From Haliscomenobacter hydrossis DSM 1100 (GTDB lineage Bacteria; Bacteroidota; Bacteroidia; Chitinophagales; Saprospiraceae), in assembly GCF_000212735.1 (NCBI RefSeq), contig NC_015510.1, positions 7,999,001 to 8,063,000 on the forward strand: a DNA stretch of 64,000 bases, given 5' to 3'. Both the position numbers and the translations under genes were made by a program. Shown in pieces: positions 46,956 through 56,128 of this stretch. Under the pieces are notes generated by a model, which searched no databases, was not told the origin of the DNA, and was given only the letters and a program-made list of their open reading frames with translations. Within the stretch, counting starts at the first letter, position 1; every line of letters begins with the position of its first letter.

Positions 46956-47118
46956 TAGACTTGTTGCGATGGGAGCGCTTGAGATCAAAAATAAGGGGTT
47001 TTTTCCTGATTGAGGCTTATTTTCGAGTGCGTAGCGGCGCTACGGACGAAAAAATAAACGAAAAACAGGGGAAAAAGACCATTTTTGAGCCAAGCAGTCT
47101 CCCGTCGCAACAAGTCTA
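46956..47118. repeat. 163-bp nested palindrome
   Basis: The outer arms 46956-46992 and 47081-47118 pair (TAGACTTGTTGCGA with TCGCAACAAGTCTA, apart from a T/C change), inner AT-rich arms also pair imperfectly, and the tip is CGTAGCGGCGCTACG. The gap from 46816 to 47143 otherwise holds only the terminator and the TraB/GumN upstream region. The inner left arm 46995-47031 recurs inverted at 56844-56881. This looks like a small dispersed, non-coding element, perhaps of MITE type; no flanking duplication is evident. Confidence 0.75.
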
Positions 47119-47143
47119 ATATGGCAAAGGCTCATTTAGCATT

Positions 47144-47959
47144 ATGAAAAAAAAGAAGCGGACTTTACTGTGGCAATTGGAACCGGAAGAAGGAGGAACC
47201 CCATCGTACCTTTTGGGTACCATCCATGCCAAATGTGATGAGGCTTTTTTTCAAATCAATGAATATTGTGCCCTGATTACAAAGGCCAATGTATTCGCAG
47301 CTGAAATCGACCTGGAAGAAATGGGCAATCAGGATTTCATCCAACATGCGCTATTGCCTGACTATCAAACACTTTCTGGCATTCTTCCGCCCAAAAAATA
47401 CGCCAAACTTCGGCACATCATCCACAAATCCTGTGGTCAGGACATTGCCTTGTACGACCGGTTTTTGCCGATTCTTTTGGTCAACCTGGTACACGAAAAC
47501 TTGCTTCCAGCCGATCAACCTTATTCCCTCGATCGTTACCTTTGGGATTACGCCATTCGGATCAACAAACCGGCCACTGGATTGGAAACTTTGGCAGAAC
47601 AAGCCATGGTACTGCACAAAATTCCCATCGAGGACCAGATCAAAGACCTGTTGTACCTCGGAAAACACATCGGCAAGGAAAGACGAGAACTGTTCAAAAT
47701 GGTAGAAATTTATGCCAGTGGGGATTACCAATCTTTGTTTAAAGCTGCCAAAAAACACGTGGGGGGATCGCGGAAAATCCTGCTCTATGACCGCAACGTT
47801 ACCATGACCGCACGCTTGTTGGAACTTTTACAATCCGATACCGTGTTTTGTGCAGTAGGTGCCGCACACCTGGGTGGCCAAAATGGCATTTTGCGCTTAT
47901 TGAAAAAAGCCGGGGTGACCATCCGGCCCCTGGAATGGAAAGAACATCAAAATGCCTAG
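47144..47959 (+). CDS. TraB/GumN-family protein
   Basis: 271 residues, no signal peptide. LWQLEPEEGGTPSYLLGTIH is the typical N-terminal motif of TraB/GumN (the GTIH motif near residues 25-28); a later VFCAVGAAHLGGQNGIL matches the conserved C-terminal GAxHLxG. These are Tiki-like metalloprotease relatives; in TIKI proteins the two His of such motifs bind the metal. A role as peptidase is inference. The polyaromatic FLPILLVNLV stretch is likely core, not a membrane helix. Confidence 0.85.
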   Translation: MKKKKRTLLWQLEPEEGGTPSYLLGTIHAKCDEAFFQINEYCALITKANVFAAEIDLEEMGNQDFIQHALLPDYQTLSGILPPKKYAKLRHIIHKSCGQDIALYDRFLPILLVNLVHENLLPADQPYSLDRYLWDYAIRINKPATGLETLAEQAMVLHKIPIEDQIKDLLYLGKHIGKERRELFKMVEIYASGDYQSLFKAAKKHVGGSRKILLYDRNVTMTARLLELLQSDTVFCAVGAAHLGGQNGILRLLKKAGVTIRPLEWKEHQNA

Positions 47960-48030
47960 TTAAAGGAGCCCAAATTTTATTTTACACAAATAAAATACCA
48001 CGAAGGGTTTCCTTTTTTCATAAAGGCCTT

Positions 48031-48038
48031 TATATTTG
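48031..48038 (+). promoter_or_regulatory. Candidate -7 promoter element of the tRNA gene
   Basis: TATATTTG exactly fits the Bacteroidota TAnnTTTG element, about 41 bp before the mature tRNA 5' end. No clear -33 TTG was found. Confidence 0.5.
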
Positions 48039-48079
48039 CACTCGCTTTGCAACAAAGGTCTAAAAAACCACAACCTAAC

Positions 48080-48164
48080 GGAGGAATGGCAGAGCGGTTG
48101 ATTGCAGCAGTCTTGAAAACTGCCGTACTGAGAGGTACCGGGGGTTCGAATCCCTCTTCCTCCG
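48080..48164 (+). tRNA. tRNA-Ser (anticodon UGA)
   Basis: The acceptor stem GGAGGAA pairs with TTCCTCC; the discriminator G73 (48164) is followed by encoded CCA (48165-48167). The anticodon stem GCAGT/ACTGC closes the loop CTTGAAA, giving anticodon TGA. The long variable arm (about 48127-48137, ACTGAGAGGT region) and TTCGAAT T-loop confirm a serine tRNA. It reads UCA codons. Confidence 0.97.
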
Positions 48165-48211
48165 CCAAATAAAGCAAGTGTCTGATCATCAGGTGCTTGC
48201 TTTTTTTTTGC

Positions 48212-49144
48212 CTATCCCAGCACCGCATCCTTCCCAATCAAATACACATCCTTATCCCTCGCATCCACCGATGCCGCCAAACTGGCCCACTGCCCATTCA
48301 TGGCGCTGAACGCATGGATTTTATCCTGCCCCGGCTGGATCACCATGGCCACGTTGCCGGAAACAAAAAACTGATCCCCTTCACTGGGATTTACCGCTAC
48401 ATCGAGCGTGCTCCAACTACCCGTAATGGCACTGAATGCGCGAATTTTGTTCTGAAAAGGCTGCATCACGAGCGCAACATTGGCACCAATGCGGTATGCA
48501 TCGCCGTGTCGTGGATCCACCGTAACATTGAGATGGGCCCAAGTTCCGGTAGCGGCACTGTAGGCGCGGATGTGGTTTTGGCCGGGCTGTACCACCAGGG
48601 CCATATTGGTGTCGATGAGATAGGTTTCTCCCCGATTGGAATCGACGGGTACGTTGATGACCTCCCAGGTTCCGGTAAAAGCACTGAAAGCGCACATCCG
48701 GTCGCGCATGGGCTGAACGATCAGGGCCAGGTTTTGTTCAATCAATTCTACATCACCTTCGTTGTTGTTCACTTCAATGTTGATGGTAGACCATACTCCC
48801 GAGAAAGCACTGAACCCATGAATGCGGTTGCGACTGGGTTGTACCGCCAAAGCTACGTTGCCCCGTGTGGCGTAGTGATCACCTTCACGGTTGTTGACGG
48901 GCACTTCCAGGTTGGCCCAATTGCCATTGATGCCACTGAATGCCCGCAGGGCGTTCTGGCCGGGCTGCACTACCAGGGCTACATTGGTGTCCACCATGTA
49001 GCGATCGTCTTCGTCCGTGTTGATGATCACTTCCTGGCTTACCCAGGCTCCTTTTTCAGCACTGAATGCACGAAGCTGGTTTTGACCGGGTTGCACCACC
49101 AGTGCTACCCTTGACAGGTAAAAGGTGGGATTGATTTCTGACAT
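48212..49144 (-). CDS. Cytoplasmic protein of seven 42-residue tandem repeats
   Basis: 310 residues made almost only of seven repeats plus a partial eighth. The consensus is NVALVVQPGQNxIRAFSAxxGxW followed by a beta-rich half ending GDxYxVxxN. Each repeat has two or three short strands, so a beta-propeller of seven blades or a beta solenoid is likely. There is no signal peptide (MSEINPTFYLSR), so it is cytoplasmic or exported by another path. I recognise no known family. The opposite frame (48197-49114 +) is also open, a consequence of the repetitive codon pattern. Next upstream is the sugar epimerase gene. Confidence 0.75.
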   Translation of the reverse strand: MSEINPTFYLSRVALVVQPGQNQLRAFSAEKGAWVSQEVIINTDEDDRYMVDTNVALVVQPGQNALRAFSGINGNWANLEVPVNNREGDHYATRGNVALAVQPSRNRIHGFSAFSGVWSTINIEVNNNEGDVELIEQNLALIVQPMRDRMCAFSAFTGTWEVINVPVDSNRGETYLIDTNMALVVQPGQNHIRAYSAATGTWAHLNVTVDPRHGDAYRIGANVALVMQPFQNKIRAFSAITGSWSTLDVAVNPSEGDQFFVSGNVAMVIQPGQDKIHAFSAMNGQWASLAASVDARDKDVYLIGKDAVLG

Positions 49145-49210
49145 AAATGGGATTAGAGATTGATTGATTGCAAGTTATCCAAAATAGCACAAACTTGCAA
49201 GTGCCTCGGG

Positions 49211-50131
49211 CTAGCCCAAAAACTGCCGCAAGTAGTTGCGCGCCGTCAGAATAGCGCTGTTGACATCGGCTGCTGAACCTTCGTAGGCTTTGTCTTCCAC
49301 TTCGATACAAACCGGCCCGCGGTAGCGCACATCGGTGAGCGCGGCAAAAAACTGTCGCCAATTGACGTCACCCAGCCCAGGCAATTTGGGGGAGTGGTAT
49401 TCCAGCGGATTGGCCATAATCCCCACCCGATTGAGTTTATCCGGATAAACCTTGGCGTCTTTGAGGTGGATGTGGTGCAGGCGATCCTTGTAATCGTAAA
49501 TCGGACGGATCGGATCCATCATTTGCCACACCAGGTGAGAAGGGTCGTAATTGAGCCCAAACACCCGGCTGGGAATCAGTTCGAACATTTGGCCCCAAAC
49601 AGCAGGGCTGATGGCGAGGTTTTTTCCTCCCGGCCACTCGTCATTGCTGAAAAACATTGGACAGTTTTCAATCCCGATTTTGACATTGTATGCTTCCGCC
49701 GTTTTGATAATTTCGGGCCAAACCTGGGCAAATTTTTTCAAGTTGTCGGGGATGTTTTTGAATTGATCCCGGCCAATAAAGGTATTCACCACGGGAATTC
49801 CCAATGCTGAAGCCGCCTTGATCACTTTTTGGATATGCGCCCGAAAAAATGCCCCCTGGCTTTCGTCGGCATCCAAGGGGTTGGGGTAATAACCCAACCC
49901 TGAAATATACACGCCCGTTTGTTGTTGTACGGCCTGGATGTGGCTGATGGAAGCGGCGTCGAGCGCTTCCACGTCGATGTGGCTCACCCCGGCGTAACGG
50001 CGTGCATCGCTGTTGTTGCGGGGCCAACACATGATTTCTACACATGTAAAACCATTGGCTGCGGCATAGGCCATAACCTCTTCGAAAGAATGCTCAGCGA
50101 GAATGGCGCTGACGAAACCGAGATCTAACAT
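49211..50131 (-). CDS. Sugar phosphate isomerase/epimerase (xylose isomerase-like TIM barrel)
   Basis: 306 residues from the ATG at 50131 (MLDLGFVSAILAEHSFEEV); the frame is open upstream to 50293 but that stretch has no family character. GFTCVEIMCWP, PVVNTFIGRD, IGIENCPMF, GLNYDPSHLVWQMMDP (metal residues Asp and His) and HIHLKDAKV are classical for this family, ending in CIEVEDKAYEGS with the last metal-binding Glu. It probably interconverts keto sugars or polyols; the substrate is not clear. Possibly in the same catabolic network as the Gfo/Idh oxidoreductase at 9.3 kb. Confidence 0.88.
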   Translation of the reverse strand: MLDLGFVSAILAEHSFEEVMAYAAANGFTCVEIMCWPRNNSDARRYAGVSHIDVEALDAASISHIQAVQQQTGVYISGLGYYPNPLDADESQGAFFRAHIQKVIKAASALGIPVVNTFIGRDQFKNIPDNLKKFAQVWPEIIKTAEAYNVKIGIENCPMFFSNDEWPGGKNLAISPAVWGQMFELIPSRVFGLNYDPSHLVWQMMDPIRPIYDYKDRLHHIHLKDAKVYPDKLNRVGIMANPLEYHSPKLPGLGDVNWRQFFAALTDVRYRGPVCIEVEDKAYEGSAADVNSAILTARNYLRQFLG

Positions 50132-50354
50132 AACTTTTAAAAGATGAGCGGTGAAACAGTACTGCAAAATACACGGAAAGGAATAATAATGCAAAATGGA
50201 ACAGGCTTTATTAAAGGACTTGAATAAGTCGGAGCTGTTGAAGTGGGATGGAGATAAAATAACCTGCCAAGGAGAAATTTGAAGGTGGATCACTGAAAAC
50301 TTTTATCTTAGTGACGGAAAAGAAATAAACACCACACGAAAAACCAAATTCGCC

Positions 50355-51647
50355 ATGTCCACGCGCCGCAATTTCCTGCAAAAATTCAGTGCTCTAGCGG
50401 CTTTGAGCGCTACACCTCCATTTTTAGACAGCGCCCAAGGCAAGACCTTTTTGCGTAGCATTGATCGCGTTGGCGGGCTGAGCCTCGAAGAAAGTATCCA
50501 GGATGAAACGTTTTGGTACCAAGTGCGCCAGGCCTATACCGTTTCTTCTTCGCTGATCAACCTCAATAACGGTGGGGTTTGTCCACAACCCAAGGTGGTA
50601 CAAGAAGCGGTAGAGCGCTACAACCGCTTGAGCAACGAAACGCCTTCCTACTACATGTGGCGGGTGCTGGACGAAGGCCGTGAACCCCTGCGTCGGCGCT
50701 TGGCGGATCTGGCGGGTTGCTCCGCCGAAGAAGTGGCCATCAACCGAAATTCCTCGGAGGCCCTGGAAACGGTCATTTTTGGCTTGCGCCTCCAGGCTGG
50801 CGATGAGGTAGTACTCACCAAGCAGGACTATCCCAATATGATTAATGCCTGGAAGCAACGCGAAAAACGCGACGGGATCGTGTTGAAATGGATCAATCTG
50901 GAATTTCCTTCCGAAGACAAAAACTACATCGTCAAGACCTTTGCTGAAGCTTTTACGGCCAAAACCAAGGTCGTACACGTCACCCACCTGATCAACTGGA
51001 TTGGTCAAATCCTGCCAGTGAAAGAGATCGCACAAGAAGCCCACAAACGGGGCATCGAAGTGTTGGTGGATGGTGCTCATACTTTTGCGCATTTCCAATA
51101 CAGCATCCCTGATTTGGGTTGTGATTATTACGGCACCAGCTTGCACAAGTGGCTGTGCGCGCCATTTGGCAGCGGCATGTTGTACGTGCGCAAGGATAAA
51201 ATCAAAAATTTGTATCCTTTGCTGGCTGCACCGGATGCAGAAAGTGAAGACATCCGCAAGTTTGAAAACCTGGGTACCCGTTCTTTTGCCATCGAACAGG
51301 GCATCAACCAAGCGATCGATTTCCACGAAATGATCGGCGGAGAGCGCAAGGAAAAACGCTTGCATTACCTCAAAAACTACTGGGCAGAAAAGGTCAATAA
51401 ATTGCCCAAAGTGCAGGTGAAAACTTCACTGAAGCCTGAATTTGGCTGCGCCATTGGCATGCTGGCCATCGATGGCAAAAAACCGGGGGAAGTAGCCGAT
51501 TTCTTTTACCGCAACTTCAAAATTCACTCGGTAGCCATTGAATGGGAAAACATCAAAGGGGTGCGTTTGACCCCGAATGTGTACACGACCACGCGGGAGT
51601 TGGATACCTTGGTGACAGCGATTCAGCAGCTGAGTAAGCAGGCATAG
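50355..51647 (+). CDS. Tat-type class V aminotransferase-fold enzyme
   Basis: 430 residues. The beginning MSTRRNFLQKFSALAAL has a twin-arginine motif (TRRNFLQ) and a hydrophobic core, so export of the folded cofactor-bound enzyme is likely. LINLNNGGVCPQP, RNSSEALETVIFG, LVDGAHTFAHF and SLHKWLCAPFGSG (PLP Lys265) are the class V aminotransferase signatures, closest to isopenicillin-N epimerase-like proteins. Such proteins may be cysteine desulfurase- or kynureninase-like; the true substrate is unknown. Confidence 0.85.
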   Translation: MSTRRNFLQKFSALAALSATPPFLDSAQGKTFLRSIDRVGGLSLEESIQDETFWYQVRQAYTVSSSLINLNNGGVCPQPKVVQEAVERYNRLSNETPSYYMWRVLDEGREPLRRRLADLAGCSAEEVAINRNSSEALETVIFGLRLQAGDEVVLTKQDYPNMINAWKQREKRDGIVLKWINLEFPSEDKNYIVKTFAEAFTAKTKVVHVTHLINWIGQILPVKEIAQEAHKRGIEVLVDGAHTFAHFQYSIPDLGCDYYGTSLHKWLCAPFGSGMLYVRKDKIKNLYPLLAAPDAESEDIRKFENLGTRSFAIEQGINQAIDFHEMIGGERKEKRLHYLKNYWAEKVNKLPKVQVKTSLKPEFGCAIGMLAIDGKKPGEVADFFYRNFKIHSVAIEWENIKGVRLTPNVYTTTRELDTLVTAIQQLSKQA

Positions 51648-51653
51648 ATTTGC

Positions 51654-52607
51654 TCATTTTTCAATTACAATATCCACTCGCCTGTTCAGCGACTTTCCTT
51701 CGGCACTGGAATTGCTGGCTACAGGCTTGGTCGATCCATATCCTTTCACTTCCAATTGAACCGAAGTGGGAATCCCCCGGTTTTTCAAAGCCGTGGCGAC
51801 CGCTTTGGCGCGACTTTGCGACAAGAGCAAATTGTCTTTGGCATTGCCCACATCATCGGTATGGCCTTCGATGCGACATTTGGCTTCAGGGTTGTAATTG
51901 AGCATACGCACCGTTATGGCCAGGATAGAATCCGCTGCTGCCACGAGTTCCGATTTACCGGTTTCAAAAGAAACTTTTTCGGAAAAACGAATTTTGATCC
52001 CCTCGCCGTCCTGTTGAATATAACGCTTGGCTTCGTCTTCCATAGGTTTAAAATCAAAAGGTTTGAAGGCTTTATCCTCCGGGGTTTTGTACATCAATAC
52101 CAGCCCCATTCGATCAGGAAAACATTGAAAATACCACACTTTGATGTCATGAAAACCAGCATCGAGTTTAATTTTACCTTGTTTTATCTCTCTGAACTGA
52201 CGCGAGCCATCACGATTAATAACTTCAACAGAATCAATCCACAAACGGGAACCATCGTCAGATTGTAGCAAAAATTCATAAATATTGGGCGTCTTGACTT
52301 CAAATCGTCCAGTGTAGATGATGGCGAAAACTTCTTTTCCCTTGGGTACCCCTGGAAAAGTAGACTTCAAAAGCCTTTCGGTGATGAACAGTTTTTGGGC
52401 GTATACGTAACCAATTGGAGTGGTTTTTTCAATTTCAGGATCGTAGCCTTTTTTAGGGTCGATGCCATCTCGTGGGATCACAAAATTGTAAATGGTTCCT
52501 TTGAAACCAATCAAGAAGGGTTCGGTGCGACCCAGATCTTCTGCATTTTGGGCGCAGAGCAGCAACGGGAAGCAATAAAGGAGAGTCAGGGTTAAGGTAC
52601 GGGGCAT
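51654..52607 (-). CDS. OmpA-family protein with PA14-like domain
   Basis: 317 residues, signal peptide near 1-19. A PA14-like beta domain occupies about 60-170: YTGRFEVKTPNIYEFLLQSDDGSRLWIDS and LDAGFHDIKVWYFQ are its typical strands (carbohydrate binding in other proteins). An OmpA C-terminal domain (about 205-315) carries FETGKSEL, EGHTDDVGNAKDN and NRRVDIVI, the peptidoglycan-binding set with the conserved Asp and Arg. It likely links the outer membrane to the cell wall and binds a sugar or surface partner. Its stop is 7 bp from the convergent aminotransferase stop. Confidence 0.88.
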   Translation of the reverse strand: MPRTLTLTLLYCFPLLLCAQNAEDLGRTEPFLIGFKGTIYNFVIPRDGIDPKKGYDPEIEKTTPIGYVYAQKLFITERLLKSTFPGVPKGKEVFAIIYTGRFEVKTPNIYEFLLQSDDGSRLWIDSVEVINRDGSRQFREIKQGKIKLDAGFHDIKVWYFQCFPDRMGLVLMYKTPEDKAFKPFDFKPMEDEAKRYIQQDGEGIKIRFSEKVSFETGKSELVAAADSILAITVRMLNYNPEAKCRIEGHTDDVGNAKDNLLLSQSRAKAVATALKNRGIPTSVQLEVKGYGSTKPVASNSSAEGKSLNRRVDIVIEK

Positions 52608-52703
52608 GGCTGGAGCATTAATGGTGATGTAATCAATATCACCTTAATAACCAGGTTTACCCGGAAAGTTACAGCCTTGAGAAAAAATTATTTGTCGTGT
52701 TAA

Positions 52704-53525
52704 TTACCGCCCAATCACCATCTTCCGCGACACCGTATTCAGCCCATCCGTCAGCGTAAACACATACAAACCTGGAGCCAAATCGTTTGCCTCAAAAGGA
52801 ATTCGATTGATGCCTTGCGAAATTTGCACCGGACGACGTTGGATCAATCGGCCCATGATGTCGTACACCCGGAAGTCGAATTGCCCACGGATATCAGCAT
52901 CCACTTCAATCTGGGTGGAACCGGTGAAGGGATTAGGTACATTGCCCATGCGCAGTTTAGTGGCCGCTAATTCACGCGTAGACGAAGTGCGACAAGCCGC
53001 TGAACCTTGTGGGCGAATGTACAAAAAGTAATTCCCCTCAGTGAAAAGCTGAGCATTGGGGAAGGTAATATCGATGGGCAGAACACTGTTGACCTGGCCT
53101 TTGATTTTTAAGTCGGTCTCTCCGATATCGGCTACGTCGGTAGGGGTGCCGGAGATGATGATACAACCCCTGGATTCAGCCGGAAAAACACAGTTGGGCG
53201 GATTGCAGGTATAGCTCAACCCCACCGGCATGTTTTCAACCGCCTTGGTGGTGCTGAGTTGGATGCTGTTGACTGGAAGTTCTCCAAAAATCCCGGCATT
53301 GAAACTTTTGGGAACCGACAGCGTAAAGACAAAATCGAAGTAGGTATTCAAACAGGCGGTATCGGAGATGCCACCTTTAAGATTGGTTTTGGAGTAGGGG
53401 AGTGGGAATACCCCGTAGGAAGTATCAGGGATCGTTGAATCCGGTTTGCACGTTACGGTTTGTTGAGCAACCACAAGACCCGCCAAGCACAACACCGTCA
53501 AGGCAGAAAGTATAATTTTTTTCAT
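52704..53525 (-). CDS. Secreted T9SS cargo protein, type A sorting domain
   Basis: 273 residues. Signal peptide IILSALTVLCLAGLVVAQ at the start. A Cys-containing beta region (GLSYTCNPPNCVFPAESRGC) with an Ig-like PTDVADIGETDLKIKGQVN pattern resembles putative Ig domains of Bacteroidota exoproteins. The last about 75 residues (MGNVPNPFTGSTQIEVD, NDLAPGLYVFTLTDG, KMVIGR) form a type A T9SS sorting signal, so it is exported and anchored by the PorU system or released. Binding role unknown. Confidence 0.85.
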   Translation of the reverse strand: MKKIILSALTVLCLAGLVVAQQTVTCKPDSTIPDTSYGVFPLPYSKTNLKGGISDTACLNTYFDFVFTLSVPKSFNAGIFGELPVNSIQLSTTKAVENMPVGLSYTCNPPNCVFPAESRGCIIISGTPTDVADIGETDLKIKGQVNSVLPIDITFPNAQLFTEGNYFLYIRPQGSAACRTSSTRELAATKLRMGNVPNPFTGSTQIEVDADIRGQFDFRVYDIMGRLIQRRPVQISQGINRIPFEANDLAPGLYVFTLTDGLNTVSRKMVIGR

Positions 53526-53561
53526 AACACCAGTTTTGGTTCAAGGTTTTATGCCCTTAAA

Positions 53562-53594
53562 CTGAAATGACCGCATGCAAAATAAGCATTTCAG
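53562..53594. other. Small hairpin in the T9SS cargo/TonB receptor intergenic region
   Basis: CTGAAATG (53562-53569) pairs with CATTTCAG (53587-53594). It lies between divergent genes (53525 and 53737), so it is not a terminator; an operator or mRNA-leader structure is possible. No TPP-type conserved motif (CTGAGA) is seen around it. Confidence 0.4.
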
Positions 53595-53736
53595 CTGTAT
53601 TGGGCAATTTTTTATTGGATAAAGCCAAGCCGCGACGAAGTGGGTAGGTTTAACAAAAAAATCAATAATTTTTGAAGGGTTATTTACATTTCACCTGCGT
53701 CTTGCTTATCTTTTCACTGAATTGAAAAACGAAAAA

Positions 53737-56037
53737 ATGCAGGACTTGTTTCGCTCGGTGTTGGCGTTCGCTTTATTGATTGTTGCGCAGACCAATCTAC
53801 ATGCCCAAAATGCCATCTTGCGTGGACGGGTGACCACCATTGATCACGAACCGCTCACCGGGGCCTCGGTTTATGTGTCTCCCGAAATAGGGACTGCCAC
53901 CGACTCGGTTGGTTTTTTTGAACTCAACCCAGTTCCAGGCAACATCATCCTGACGGTTTCTTTTTTGGGCTATAAAACCTTCACCCAGTCCCTGGGCATT
54001 GTGGCTGGACAAACGGTACAGGTAGACATCATCCTGCAAGAAGAAGCGACCATCCTGAACACCGTAACCTTTACGACGGGCCGTTTTGAAAAACGCCTGG
54101 GCTCAGAAACGGTCAGTATTGAAGTGCTAAAACCCAGTCTGATCAACAACAGCAACAAGTTTCAACTGGACGAAGCCCTGCAAAAAGTGCCCGGCCTTAC
54201 CGTTATCGATGGACAGGCCAATATTCGCGGAGGTTCCGGTTTTTCCTACGGTGCGGGCAGCCGGGTTTTGCTCTTGATGGATGATATTCCGATCCTGCAA
54301 CTCGACGCCGGATTCCCCAACTGGAACGACATTCCCATCGAAAATGTGGGCCAAATTGAAGTGGTCAAAGGGGCTGCTTCTTCGCTCTACGGGTCAGCTG
54401 CCATGAATGGGGTAGTCAATTTCCGTACTGCTTACGCGACGGCTGAACCCGAAACCAAACTCACGCTGTTTACCTCTACCGTAGACGCTCCAGCCGATGC
54501 CCGTTTCAAATGGTGGGACAATGCACCCCTGACTTTTGGTACCAGTTTTTCACACAAACAAAAGCTGGGAAAACTCGATCTGGTCAGCAGCGTATTTTAC
54601 CTCAACGAAACTTCCCACAACGACAGCACCTTTACAAAATACGGGCGGGTGAACCTTAATACCCGCTATCGACTGAACAAACGCCTGACTTTGGGGGTCA
54701 ACCTCAACCTCAATGGCGGCAACAACAGCAGCTTTTTCTTCTGGAAAGCGGATAGCCTCAAATACAGCCCTTTTCCGGGTACGGTGTCCAAAAATCAGCC
54801 CTTGCGTTTCAACATCGACCCACATCTGACCTATTACGACGGCAGCGGAAACCGGCACAAACTGCTCAGTCGTTATTTGAAAGTGGAAAACCGGGTGAGC
54901 AATGGGCGGTCTAACTTCTCAGAGCAATACTACCTGGAGTACCAGTTTCAGCGCAACATCAGGGCCATCGACCTGAATGTTACCGCCGGAGCGGTGTACA
55001 TTGGTTCGGATGTGGAAGCGGAATTGTATGGAGACACCACTTTTCATTCGCGCAACCTGGCAACTTATATCGACTTTGAAAAACGTTTTGGCACAAAACT
55101 GACCGTTTCGGCGGGTTTTCGCTATGAGTCCAATTTGATCAACAACCCCGGCTTTACGTATCCGGGTGGGGTAGTAGGACCTTCTCAGGAAAAAGAAGCC
55201 AAACCCGTGCTCCGCCTGGGGGCCAACTACCAGATCGGCGATTATTCCTACCTGCGGGCTTCCTGGGGCCAGGGTTATCGCTTTCCCACCATTGCGGAAA
55301 AATTCATCTTCACCAGTCTGGGCGGCTTCAACATTTCACCGAACCCTGATTTGCAATCCGAAACGGGCTGGTCAACCGAGTTGGGCATCAAACAGGGCCT
55401 CAAACTGGGTAGCTTAAAAGGCTTTCTGGACCTCGCGCTTTTCCGCACCGAATACCAGGACATGATGGAATTCAACTTTCTTGGCCTCCTGCGGGGCTTC
55501 AGTTCCATCAATACGGGCGGTGTGCGCATCACCGGGCTGGATGCAAGTATGGTGGGCGAATTCGCTTTGTTTGGCTGCCCAACGGTCTTTACGGCAGGGT
55601 ATTTGTTCATCGATCCCAAGTTCCTGGATTTTGACCTGCGCCCCCAGGAGCCAGGGGTGCCACCCACGCCCGGACAACGCAATGCCATCGGCAGTTCATC
55701 GACTGAAAATGTGCTGAAATACCGCTCGCGCCACAACTACAAATTCGACATTGAAACCCAGCTCAAAAAATTCTCGCTTGGTTTTGCGGGCAATTATTTC
55801 AGCTTTCAGGAGGCTATTGACCGGACCTTTGAATTCATCGTGCCGGGGATTAAAACTTACCGGGAAATGAACAATCATGGCGTAACTTTGCTGGACATAC
55901 GGGTGGCATATCGACCAATTGACAATTTGAAATTGAGTTTTTTAGTCAACAATGTGGGGAATGTGGAGTATGTGTCCAGGCCGGGCTTGATGGAAGCGCC
56001 ACGGAATTTTGGATTGCGGGTGGATTGGGGATGGTGA
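53737..56037 (+). CDS. TonB-dependent outer-membrane receptor
   Basis: 766 residues from the ATG at 53737 (a TTG at 53722 is in frame). Signal peptide, then a carboxypeptidase-regulatory-like domain (about 25-110; RGRVTTIDHEPLTGASVYV) typical of Bacteroidota receptors, a plug with LDEALQKVPGLTV, NIRGGSGFSYGAG and VEVVKG-like IEVVKGAASSLYGSAAMNG, and a beta barrel ending in LRVDWGW, the terminal aromatic signal. It is not a SusC type (no SusD follows). The PnuC-like gene converges downstream (about 90 bp), so vitamin or nucleoside-precursor uptake is possible but not proved. Confidence 0.92.
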   Translation: MQDLFRSVLAFALLIVAQTNLHAQNAILRGRVTTIDHEPLTGASVYVSPEIGTATDSVGFFELNPVPGNIILTVSFLGYKTFTQSLGIVAGQTVQVDIILQEEATILNTVTFTTGRFEKRLGSETVSIEVLKPSLINNSNKFQLDEALQKVPGLTVIDGQANIRGGSGFSYGAGSRVLLLMDDIPILQLDAGFPNWNDIPIENVGQIEVVKGAASSLYGSAAMNGVVNFRTAYATAEPETKLTLFTSTVDAPADARFKWWDNAPLTFGTSFSHKQKLGKLDLVSSVFYLNETSHNDSTFTKYGRVNLNTRYRLNKRLTLGVNLNLNGGNNSSFFFWKADSLKYSPFPGTVSKNQPLRFNIDPHLTYYDGSGNRHKLLSRYLKVENRVSNGRSNFSEQYYLEYQFQRNIRAIDLNVTAGAVYIGSDVEAELYGDTTFHSRNLATYIDFEKRFGTKLTVSAGFRYESNLINNPGFTYPGGVVGPSQEKEAKPVLRLGANYQIGDYSYLRASWGQGYRFPTIAEKFIFTSLGGFNISPNPDLQSETGWSTELGIKQGLKLGSLKGFLDLALFRTEYQDMMEFNFLGLLRGFSSINTGGVRITGLDASMVGEFALFGCPTVFTAGYLFIDPKFLDFDLRPQEPGVPPTPGQRNAIGSSSTENVLKYRSRHNYKFDIETQLKKFSLGFAGNYFSFQEAIDRTFEFIVPGIKTYREMNNHGVTLLDIRVAYRPIDNLKLSFLVNNVGNVEYVSRPGLMEAPRNFGLRVDWGW

Positions 56038-56128
56038 GGAAAGCCTTCCGTTTATCCCATTTGGATTCCAGCCCATTTATTGGGTGCGGCAACACCCTCT
56101 ACACGAAAAAGGCGTTCAATTTGAATTT

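Noticed and set aside
48197-49114. 305-codon plus-strand frame opposite the tandem-repeat protein
   Set aside because: The repeats make both strands open. The minus frame begins with an ATG and gives a regular hydrophobic/polar repeat, the plus frame gives His- and Gly-rich text without family likeness.
53526-53736. Possible TPP riboswitch before the TonB receptor, because of the PnuC-like neighbour
   Set aside because: No CTGAGA or THI-box sequence pair is present in either the receptor or the PnuC-like leader.
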